From JAKAWQ01 sp035503055 (GTDB taxonomy: Bacteria > Pseudomonadota > Alphaproteobacteria > Acetobacterales > Acetobacteraceae), in NCBI GenBank assembly GCA_035503055.1, contig DATJTV010000060.1:1-8491 (forward strand): a stretch of 8,491 nucleotides of DNA, given 5' to 3'. Positions 1 to 5,445 of the stretch are shown piece after piece. The notes beneath the pieces were generated by a model. The model made no database searches and was not told where the DNA came from. It saw nothing but the letters and a program-made list of their open reading frames with translations. Both the position numbers and the translations under genes were made by a program. Within the stretch, counting starts at the first letter, position 1. Each line of letters starts with the position of its first letter.

Positions 1-109
1 TCACAGGATGATAGAGCGTGGTCCGATGTGCAAACGGCCACAGGCATCGAGGAGGAGCAGCCACTTAAGCCACCAGGCAGGGACCCCAATCACCCCATCT
101 CACTCTGAC
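1..109. other. Flank of the transposase remnant, no gene seen
   Basis: I find no coding region, RNA gene or convincing terminal inverted repeat here. The segment lies just downstream of the minus-strand transposase stop, so it probably contains the end of the decayed insertion sequence. Its boundary cannot be placed without a matching second end in the window. Confidence 0.4.
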
Positions 110-316
110 TCATGTGGAACGGGCGAGGCGGCGTGCGAGGACCATGACGGAGGCGACATAGAGGAAGACGGTTGCGGAGGCGATAGCGACCGCAAAGCCT
201 TTTGCGCGGCGACGATTGCGGCCCAACCAAGCGAAGCACCTCTCGCTTATCCGCAAGGCGATCTTCGCTGTCTTCCAGCGCGACGCCAAGGCGCGACCTG
301 GTTTCTGAATCGCCCG
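110..316 (-). pseudogene. IS5-family transposase, C-terminal remnant
   Basis: The minus strand reads open for 68 codons and ends in TGA at 112-110. The last 45 or so residues contain ERCFAWLGRNRRRAKGF followed by IASATVFLYVASVMVLARR. This is the typical C-terminus of IS5-family DDE transposases, whose members usually read RWVVERTFAWLGRNRRLAKDFE and then IASATAWLFIAS. The conserved Glu of ERCFAWL corresponds to the third acidic residue of the DDE site. An in-frame stop at 317-319 closes the frame upstream. The residues before ERCFAWL do not match the family, so the DD portion and roughly 200 residues are missing. It is a dead fragment and evidence of past insertion-sequence activity. The family call rests on remembered motifs, not a search. 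Confidence 0.75.
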
Positions 317-633
317 TCACTGCTCCGCCTGCCGCCCAAGCGATTGGCCCCGGATCGGATCGTTCCCGCGGCGTGCAGAAACTCGCTCTTAGAAGCGTCA
401 CCATCAGCGTTTCGACTTCGCCGCGGGAAATACTCGAAGGCTCGCCGCCAGGAGGGCGCGCCCAGATCGAATCACGACCGCCCGGGTCGGAGGAGCGCAG
501 GAGAGTGCTCCCCACTCGGACTTTCGCCACGGTCATGGGCAGGCCACATCACTGCGGTGGATGCGAAAAAGCGACGCCTTCAACTCCGGGCTCACGGAGT
601 CTTGCTTCCACGCCCCCCGAACTTGGGCAAAGA

Positions 634-658
634 AGCGCCGCCCACAAAGGACGGCGCT
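634..658 (-). terminator. Possible rho-independent terminator, minus strand
   Basis: Positions 634-643 and 649-658 form a stem with a 5-nt loop. Read on the minus strand it is ten base pairs including one U-G wobble, GC-rich, and followed by TCTTTG. On the plus strand the wobble becomes a C-A mismatch, so the minus direction fits better. No minus-strand gene is recognised immediately to the right, so what it would terminate is unclear. It may be a relic of lost DNA. Confidence 0.35.
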
Positions 659-673
659 GGAGTCTGTGGAAAG

Positions 674-694
674 CGCCCGGCCGCTGACCGGGCG
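674..694. repeat. Perfect 7-bp inverted repeat (hairpin)
   Basis: CGCCCGG at 674-680 is perfectly complementary to CCGGGCG at 688-694, with a 7-nt loop. On the minus strand it is followed by CTTTCC, a weak T-tract. It lies about 15 nt from the hairpin at 634-658, so the two could be tandem terminators on the minus strand. Confidence 0.3.
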
Positions 695-773
695 ATCTGC
701 ATATACGCCTCCCGACGATGGACACCAACTATCCACCTCCGTGAGTTATGCCTGCCGCGCATCGCTTCACCCA

Positions 774-1201
774 CGCCATGCGATTCCCAATGAATGGATC
801 GCGATCTTCTACGTGATCGCGATGGCCGGATGTGGCTCCGCCTCCGCCCTCTTTGGGCACCTCTTCGACCGGTTCGGATTCAGGGTCTTCACCGCGCTGA
901 CGCTCGTCTGGGCACGCTTTGTCCCCTCGTCTTCTTCGGCGGATTCTGGGCAGCACTGCTCGGCGCAGCCGTCTGGGCCCTCGGGATAGGAGTGCACGAA
1001 TCGATCATTCCGGCGGCGGCCGCACCGGACCGCAGCGCCGCAGCCTTCGGCCTCTTCACCGCGAGCTGCGGCGTGCCCTGGTTCCTCGGTAGTACTGCGA
1101 TTGGCATCCTCAACGACTACTCGCTCGCAGGCACGGTCACCCTCTGCGTGGCCACCGAGCCGGCTGCGGCGCCGATTTTCATGTGGATCAGCCCGGCATG
1201 A
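774..1201 (+). pseudogene. MFS transporter pseudogene, C-terminal part, frameshifted
   Basis: Two plus-strand frames together give the last 140 or so residues of a major facilitator superfamily permease. The first frame, from about 774, reads IPNEWIAIFYVIAMAGCGSA then FGHLFDRFGFRVFTALTLV. These are a helix, the cytoplasmic loop motif resembling GxLaDRfG, and the next helix. The second frame reads PLVFFGGFWAALLGAAVWAL, GIGVHESIIPAAAAPDRSAA and AFGLFTASCGVPWFLGST, and ends at the stop near 1201. The shift occurs in the C-run at 923-926, where adding one C restores V-P-L-V-F-F. The N-terminal two thirds of a usual 400-residue permease is absent. Even before 774 the reading seems broken, because a YHF-like segment falls in another frame. 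The substrate cannot be inferred. Confidence 0.75.
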
Positions 1202-1238
1202 CCGGGCTTCGAACCCGGCGCAGTCCTGACGCCTTCGC

Positions 1239-1266
1239 TTGACGCCTTTCGATGTCATCCTACACT
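1239..1266 (+). promoter_or_regulatory. Sigma70-like promoter of unit 1
   Basis: A -35 box TTGACG at 1239-1244 and a -10 box TACACT at 1261-1266 are separated by 16 nt. The predicted transcript start, near 1273, lies just 5' of the fluoride riboswitch, so the leader RNA would begin with the aptamer. The second riboswitch in this window has a promoter of the same design at 4618-4645. This supports both calls. Confidence 0.6.
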
Positions 1267-1277
1267 GCTTCAGACAG

Positions 1278-1334
1278 GTCCGTTGTCGGGGATGGAGTTC
1301 CCCCTTTAACCGCCGCCACGGCTGATAACTCCTA
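1278..1334 (+). promoter_or_regulatory. Fluoride riboswitch (crcB motif), copy 1
   Basis: The sequence fits the crcB-motif aptamer, which binds fluoride through magnesium ions. P1 is GGGG 1288-1291 with CCCC 1300-1303, closing the conserved loop AUGGAGUU. P3 is GCCG 1312-1315 with CGGC 1319-1322 and a 3-nt loop. The conserved UGAUAACUCCU follows at 1323-1333. The diagnostic pseudoknot pairs the loop GGAG (1294-1297) with CUCC (1329-1332). The aptamer sits between a promoter and the HEAT-repeat gene. Downstream lies a hairpin, GGCGCC at 1342-1347 with 1353-1358, and then the Shine-Dalgarno stretch at 1361-1370. The CUCC strand could alternatively pair with GGGG at 1361-1364 (one U-G), which would hide the ribosome site when fluoride is absent. 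This switch is weaker than in copy 2. No U-tract follows, so translational control is more likely than termination. Confidence 0.9.
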
Positions 1335-1378
1335 AAAGCAGGGCGCCCGGTCGGCGCCATGGGGGCGGGACGTGAGCG

Positions 1379-2392
1379 GTGTGCAACATCTCCAGTCCGC
1401 TTTCCGATCCTAAGCCCGCCTCTGAGACGGCGCGTCGGATCGCACGCGTCGTCGCCAGGCTGGCCTCGCTCGGGGACGATGCCGCGTTGGGCGTACTCGA
1501 AGCCGTGGCCTGCGGCCCGGCGGTGATCCCGCAGCTGCGCGCGGTGCTATTCGACCGCGAACCGAGCGGGCTCTACGAGCCACGCCGGCGCGCCGTCGAG
1601 GCGCTGGCTGGGCTGCACGCTCATGACGTCCTCGCGGAGTATCTTGCCACATATCTCTCCACCGGAGACGCGATTACTGATCCGGTGGAGGAAACTGGGG
1701 AAGAGGCGGTCGTCAATGCGGCGGCCCGCGCGCTCGCCGAATGGCCAGATCCGAGAGCGCTCCCGCTGCTGCTCGCCCTTACGCAACGCGCGCCGCTTGC
1801 CGGCGTGGTCGATGCGCTCGCAAGGCTACGCCACGCCCAGGCGATTCCCTACTTCGTGAGAGCTCTGGCCGAGGATTTCACGCGCCCCGCCGCCGAAGAC
1901 GCGCTCCGGAGCCTCGGCGCGGCGGCGGCGCCCGCACTGCTCGAGGCGGCCTCTTCGCGCTCCCCGGCCGCCGGGCAGGAGAGCCCTTCCAGCCTGCGGC
2001 GCCGGCGGAGTGCGCTCGCCCTCCTCGCTGAAACCGGACCCATCGAGACCCGGTTTGGACTTGACCAGCCTGGGTTCAGGATCGACAGGTTCCTCGACGA
2101 GCAGGATCCCACCCTCGTCGTCCTCGGCTCCCGGTTCGTCCTGGCGGGCGGGGCCGCGGCCGCTGCTTCGACTGCGATCCAGCGGCTAATCGGCCTTCTC
2201 CCATCCGCCGACCTCTTGCTCCGCATCGAGATCGAAGACTGCCTCGTTGCGCATGTTGAAACCGCACGGGCGCATATCACCAAGGCTCTGGAGGGTGCCG
2301 TTGCGCCCCCCGAAGAGACGCAGCAGTCCCGAGTGCTACGCCGCGTCCTGCGGCGCGTGCTAGCCCGCACCGCCGCCAGCGCAGATAAATAG
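1379..2392 (+). CDS. HEAT-repeat protein under fluoride riboswitch
   Basis: This is a 337-residue soluble protein with no signal peptide or membrane helix. Residues about 33-235 are a run of amphipathic helix pairs of HEAT/Armadillo type, for example AARALAEWPDPRALPLLLAL near 114-133 and DALARLRHAQAIPYFVRALA near 145-164. Such solenoids usually bind other proteins. The C-terminal 100 residues do not show the repeat clearly and end in an Arg-rich helix (RVLRRVLRRVLA). The start is GTG 1379, because an in-frame TGA at 1373-1375 excludes earlier starts, and a GGGGGCGGGA stretch lies at 1361-1370. The gene is first in unit 1 and is followed after 16 nt by the STAND ATPase, so the two are co-transcribed and probably partners. 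No enzymatic motif is seen. An adaptor or scaffold role is inferred. Confidence 0.85.
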   Translation: MCNISSPLSDPKPASETARRIARVVARLASLGDDAALGVLEAVACGPAVIPQLRAVLFDREPSGLYEPRRRAVEALAGLHAHDVLAEYLATYLSTGDAITDPVEETGEEAVVNAAARALAEWPDPRALPLLLALTQRAPLAGVVDALARLRHAQAIPYFVRALAEDFTRPAAEDALRSLGAAAAPALLEAASSRSPAAGQESPSSLRRRRSALALLAETGPIETRFGLDQPGFRIDRFLDEQDPTLVVLGSRFVLAGGAAAAASTAIQRLIGLLPSADLLLRIEIEDCLVAHVETARAHITKALEGAVAPPEETQQSRVLRRVLRRVLARTAASADK

Positions 2393-2408
2393 GCCGGGAA
2401 ACCAGGCA

Positions 2409-4589
2409 ATGTCGCCTTCCTCTGCGGTGAAACGTGGTACCGGCACCGAAGATTCGGCCCTCGACTTTCGGCCCGTCGCTTACGCCTTCCGATATTGCGA
2501 GACCTGCCGGAGGGAATGGCCGGCGCGGCAGCAATCCTGCCCCCTCTGCCTCCGATGGCTCGGCGATCGGCCGCAGAGGCGTACGGAGTGGCAGATCGTC
2601 CCTGAGCAGGCTCAGGCTATCGTCCACTCCCGTGTGCCGCCGGGGCCCGATGAGCGGACGCTCGTCGGCGCGAGCGCGCTCATGCTGCGCGTTCTCTCCC
2701 CCCGCCCACCCGAGGCCGCGGTCGACCGCGCCACCTTCGTGCTGCGAACGGTCTTGCATTTCCGGGCCAGCAATGGCGAAACCACCGGCACGCTCTTTCC
2801 GATCGCTGGGCACGGCTGGTTCCTCGCGACCGCACGCGGCCTGCGCCCCGCATTCCTCGATGCGCTCGCGCTCGAGCAGCGCCTGCGCGCGGCCCTCCCG
2901 CAGCTCACGGCGGCTCTCGGCGGGCGGATTCGGTTCGGGATCTGGCTTGACCAGTACCTGGTTGCCTTGGATGGAGCGGAGGGGCTGAAGCTCTCTTTGA
3001 CTGCTTCGGAAGCCCTTTTCGATTTCGAGCCCGATGACCTCCTACTCTCGTCCGAAGAAGCCTATCAGGCCAACCGTCACTTCGAAAAGTTCGTCTGTAT
3101 TCCGCGACGGTTGCTGAACGGCGAAGAAGCCCACGGTTATCGCCTCCTCGGCCGCAAGCGTCCCTCAGCGCAGGATCACGCGCGGAGCGTTGACGCCGCA
3201 CCCTTCGTCGGGCGTGGGCTGGACCTTGCCTTTCTCGAGTCATGCCTGGAGACGAGCCACGGCACGGCGCTGCGGGTGGCGCTGGTTGCTGAGGCCGGCT
3301 CCGGTAAGACCCGCCTGATCCGCGAGTGGCGCCGCCGCCATCCCGATCTTCGCGTTCTTGCGGCGAACTTCAGCCTCTTCGGAGGCGGACTAGCCGAGTT
3401 TGCGGCAGAGCTTGTCGAGTTGCCCGACGGCCCGCGCGATCCTGCTTCGCTGTGCGCGGCCATCCTCGAGCGCATCGCCGTGGACCGGACGCAGGTACTG
3501 GTCCTAGATGATCTGCACTGGGCGGACCCTGAAAGCACCACCTTCGTCTCCGTCCTGCTCGAATCTGCCGCGGCCCGCGGCCGACTCGTGTTGCTGGTCG
3601 CGCGTCCGAGTGGGCGGGCCGTGCTGCAATCGCTCGCGCCAGCGATTGAACGCCTACTTGCGCCGCTGCCCGCACCCTCCCTTGAGGATCTCGCCCGGCA
3701 GCTGATTTCCTCTCCCGCGGTGGCCGAGATCGCCGTTGCGCGGTCGGGCGGGAACCCGCTCTTCGTCGAGCAGTTCGCCGCCTGGGCAGCGGAATGTGGT
3801 TACCCCGGAATAGGCGAGTCACCGCGGAACCTTCATCAGGTGATAACGGCGCGCATCGGCCTTCTCTCCAAGGTCCGGCTCGTCAGCGTGCGCCGCGCGC
3901 TGCCGTGGGGCGGGGCTGTGCAGCGAGAGGCCATCGAACGCGAGCTCGACAGCCTGGAAGACGAGATCGGGCGCTGGCTGGACCGGCTGGAGACCGCCGA
4001 TTACGGTGATCGCTGCGAAGTTGCCCGCCACCTGATCGAATTGGAGCGGGTGGACTTTGACCTCTTCCTCGCCCGCACGCTCGCCGGCCGCCCGCGACCG
4101 CGATCTGGCCGGCTGTCCGAGGCGATTGAGCGGCTGCTCATTGGCAGCGCGGACTCCATCCTCGCCGATCTGACCGCACGCGTCGGCCAGGCCTCCAGCT
4201 CGGAGCGGATGGAGATCCATCGTGAGGCAGAGCGCGCGGGCAACGTCCTCATGCAGCACTTCCACTGGTCCTTGGCGCGTGATTTCCTGGCCCTCGCGCG
4301 CGACACTGCCGAACCGTGGCAACGCCCCGAGACGGCGGAACGCCTTCGCAGATGCGAGAACCGGCTCTCCGGCGCGGTGATCGACGAGGCTACGATCCTC
4401 GCCGCGAAGGACCCCGACGAAAGCCCGGCTGTTGATGCGCTGCAACTTCCTGCGGTCTGGGCCCGCCTCGGTCTCCTGTACGGCTCCGCTCCGTGCTTTC
4501 GCCGCGCCGCAGAAGCCGCCGAAGCGATCGAGGATCGGGCACTGGCCGCCTGGGCGCGGAAGAAGGCCTCCCAGCCTGCGCAATCGTGA
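2409..4589 (+). CDS. STAND-type ATPase with zinc ribbon and degenerate cyclase-like domain
   Basis: This is a 726-residue cytoplasmic protein with several domains. A four-cysteine zinc ribbon lies at C30-x2-C33 and C44-x2-C47. Residues about 85-250 resemble the class III nucleotide-cyclase homology region found in front of large ATPases, ending in the usual linker GYRLLGRKRP and then PFVGRGLDL. I see no clear catalytic metal-binding aspartates, so this part is probably a non-catalytic sensor. The ATPase core has a P-loop AEAGSGKT (about 294-301, with Ala for the usual first Gly) and a Walker B VLVLDDLHWAD (about 363-373), typical of the LuxR/MalT-like STAND ATPases that act as ligand-gated switches. 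The C-terminal half is helical with TPR-like character but lacks a DNA-binding HTH. It is second in unit 1, 16 nt after the HEAT gene. The ligand is unknown. Confidence 0.85.
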   Translation: MSPSSAVKRGTGTEDSALDFRPVAYAFRYCETCRREWPARQQSCPLCLRWLGDRPQRRTEWQIVPEQAQAIVHSRVPPGPDERTLVGASALMLRVLSPRPPEAAVDRATFVLRTVLHFRASNGETTGTLFPIAGHGWFLATARGLRPAFLDALALEQRLRAALPQLTAALGGRIRFGIWLDQYLVALDGAEGLKLSLTASEALFDFEPDDLLLSSEEAYQANRHFEKFVCIPRRLLNGEEAHGYRLLGRKRPSAQDHARSVDAAPFVGRGLDLAFLESCLETSHGTALRVALVAEAGSGKTRLIREWRRRHPDLRVLAANFSLFGGGLAEFAAELVELPDGPRDPASLCAAILERIAVDRTQVLVLDDLHWADPESTTFVSVLLESAAARGRLVLLVARPSGRAVLQSLAPAIERLLAPLPAPSLEDLARQLISSPAVAEIAVARSGGNPLFVEQFAAWAAECGYPGIGESPRNLHQVITARIGLLSKVRLVSVRRALPWGGAVQREAIERELDSLEDEIGRWLDRLETADYGDRCEVARHLIELERVDFDLFLARTLAGRPRPRSGRLSEAIERLLIGSADSILADLTARVGQASSSERMEIHREAERAGNVLMQHFHWSLARDFLALARDTAEPWQRPETAERLRRCENRLSGAVIDEATILAAKDPDESPAVDALQLPAVWARLGLLYGSAPCFRRAAEAAEAIEDRALAAWARKKASQPAQS

Positions 4590-4617
4590 TCGTGACGAGC
4601 AGAAGGGCGGCGCAGGC

Positions 4618-4645
4618 TTGACCCGTACGGTTGTTTTGCTAGATT
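4618..4645 (+). promoter_or_regulatory. Sigma70-like promoter of unit 2
   Basis: A -35 box TTGACC at 4618-4623 and a -10 box TAGATT at 4640-4645 are separated by 16 nt. Transcription would start near 4652, immediately before the second riboswitch. The promoter begins 28 nt after the STAND ATPase stop codon. No terminator is seen between the units, so read-through from unit 1 is also possible. Confidence 0.6.
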
Positions 4646-4650
4646 GTTAC

Positions 4651-4706
4651 GGACCGTTGTTGGGGATGGGGTTCCCCAAAATTGCCGTCACGGCTGATGA
4701 CCCCTG
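4651..4706 (+). promoter_or_regulatory. Fluoride riboswitch (crcB motif), copy 2
   Basis: P1 is GGGG 4662-4665 with CCCC 4674-4677 around the loop AUGGGGUU. P3 is GCCG 4684-4687 with CGGC 4691-4694 and loop UCA. The conserved UGAUGACCCCU follows at 4695-4705. The pseudoknot pairs GGGG 4668-4671 with CCCC 4701-4704. Compared with copy 1 both sides of the pseudoknot have changed together (GGAG/CUCC to GGGG/CCCC), which is strong evidence for a functional RNA fold. The segment before P1, GGACCGUUGUU, also matches copy 1 (GGUCCGUUGUC), so the two leaders probably arose by duplication or share an ancestor. The linker between P1 and P3 (AAAAUU) departs slightly from the usual AAAC. Confidence 0.88.
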
Positions 4707-4758
4707 ACAATCATGGCTCCGGGCGTAGTGCCCAGGGAGCCCCGGAGGGGTCAGGACG
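4698..4758 (+). promoter_or_regulatory. Translational expression platform of riboswitch 2, with Shine-Dalgarno
   Basis: The Shine-Dalgarno sequence GGAGGGG is at 4744-4750, eight nt before the Nudix ATG. UGACCCC at 4698-4704 is perfectly complementary to GGGGUCA at 4747-4753, giving a 7-bp stem that would hide the ribosome site. That strand includes the CCCC that forms the aptamer pseudoknot. The two pairings are mutually exclusive: fluoride-bound aptamer frees the ribosome site, unbound RNA masks it. Between them lies a stable hairpin, GGCTCC 4715-4720 with GGAGCC 4736-4741 and GGGC 4721-4724 with GCCC 4730-4733, which would bring the two strands together. The on-with-fluoride direction is inferred from this geometry. 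Confidence 0.75.
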
Positions 4759-5445
4759 ATGCCGCAGATCGCCAAAGCCTGGGGGCAGGCATATCTCGAT
4801 GACATGCTCCGCGACCCGCTCATTCGGGCGGTGATGCGTGCCGACCACGTCGATGCCAGGGAGTTGCGCGCGCTGCTCGAGCATGTCGCACGTGCGCGGC
4901 CGGAACCGGATGTCGGGATCAGCCTCGAGCCGTACTCCGATCCCCGCTATCGGGAGGGGATCGGCATCGTCCTCTATAACCATGCCGGCAATGTCTTCGT
5001 CGGCAGGCGGTCCGACACGGACAACGAATCCTGGCAGATGCCGCAAGGCGGAATCGAGCCCGGCGAAACGCCGGTGGCCGCAGCGCTGCGCGAGCTCAAT
5101 GAGGAAATCGGGACCGCCAACGTCGAAGTCCTCGCCGAGAGTCGCGGCTGGCTCCGCTATGACGTGCCGCCCGCGCTAGCCCGCCGCGGGCGGCACGGCC
5201 ACTGGCGCGGGCAACAGCAGAAATGGTTCGCCATGCTCTTTCGCGGTGAGGATTCGGAGATCGACCTCACGGGCGCGCAGGTTGCAGAGAGGCCCGAATT
5301 CCTGGCCTGGCAATGGGCTCCCGCCTCGCGCGTCGCCGAACTGATTATCGCCTTCAAGCGACCGCTCTATCGCGAGGTTTTCGCCGAGTTCGCGCGCCTC
5401 GGGCCAGGTGACGCGGACGAGGAGGCGGGGCCCGCGACGACGTGA
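4759..5445 (+). CDS. Nudix hydrolase, RppH-like, with extra N-terminal domain
   Basis: This is a 228-residue cytoplasmic enzyme. The complete Nudix box lies at about residues 97-119, with G97, E103, R111-E112, E115-E116 and G118 all in place, so it should bind divalent metal and hydrolyse a nucleoside diphosphate-linked substrate. The surroundings, VFVGRRSDTDNESWQMPQGG before the box and GHWRGQQQKWFAMLF and AFKRPLYREV after it, resemble alphaproteobacterial RppH / dinucleoside polyphosphate hydrolases. RppH removes pyrophosphate from mRNA 5' ends. RppH is usually about 160 residues; here an N-terminal extension of about 60 residues (AWGQAYLDDMLRDPLIRAVM onward) forms a helical segment I do not recognise. 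The gene follows riboswitch 2, and its stop overlaps the start of the dynamin-like gene (TGATG). The true substrate is uncertain: mRNA caps, Ap4A or another nucleotide. Confidence 0.9.
   Translation: MPQIAKAWGQAYLDDMLRDPLIRAVMRADHVDARELRALLEHVARARPEPDVGISLEPYSDPRYREGIGIVLYNHAGNVFVGRRSDTDNESWQMPQGGIEPGETPVAAALRELNEEIGTANVEVLAESRGWLRYDVPPALARRGRHGHWRGQQQKWFAMLFRGEDSEIDLTGAQVAERPEFLAWQWAPASRVAELIIAFKRPLYREVFAEFARLGPGDADEEAGPATT

Larger units (their letters stand above)
317..754. other. Stretch with no recognisable gene
   Basis: Several open frames of 60-160 codons cross this stretch on both strands, but none gives a protein with recognisable motifs, a plausible ribosome binding site or normal codon composition. 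They overlap one another and are rich in Arg, Ser and Pro, as expected for out-of-frame reading of GC-rich DNA. The stretch lies between a transposase stub and a transporter stub and probably holds decayed remains of both. The only clear structure is a pair of hairpins at 634-658 and 674-694. Confidence 0.5.

Noticed and set aside
202..687. Overlapping open frames on both strands across the left region, the longest about 160 codons
   Set aside because: No motifs, no ribosome binding sites and Arg/Ser/Pro-rich composition typical of out-of-frame GC-rich DNA.
1202..1220. A tRNA T-arm-like hairpin around CTTCGAAC
   Set aside because: The closing pair of the T-loop would be C-C, and no acceptor, D or anticodon arm surrounds it. 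It may be a weak terminator of the dead transporter.
1849..2409. A 186-codon minus-strand frame opposite the HEAT gene
   Set aside because: It is antisense to a convincing solenoid protein with good regulatory signals and has low-complexity Arg/Ser/Ala composition.
3819..4583. A 254-codon minus-strand frame opposite the STAND ATPase
   Set aside because: It shows no domain motifs and mirrors the codon structure of the real plus-strand gene.
4707..4742. The hairpin after riboswitch 2 as an intrinsic terminator
   Set aside because: No U-tract follows the stem; the ribosome site follows instead. Translational control fits better.
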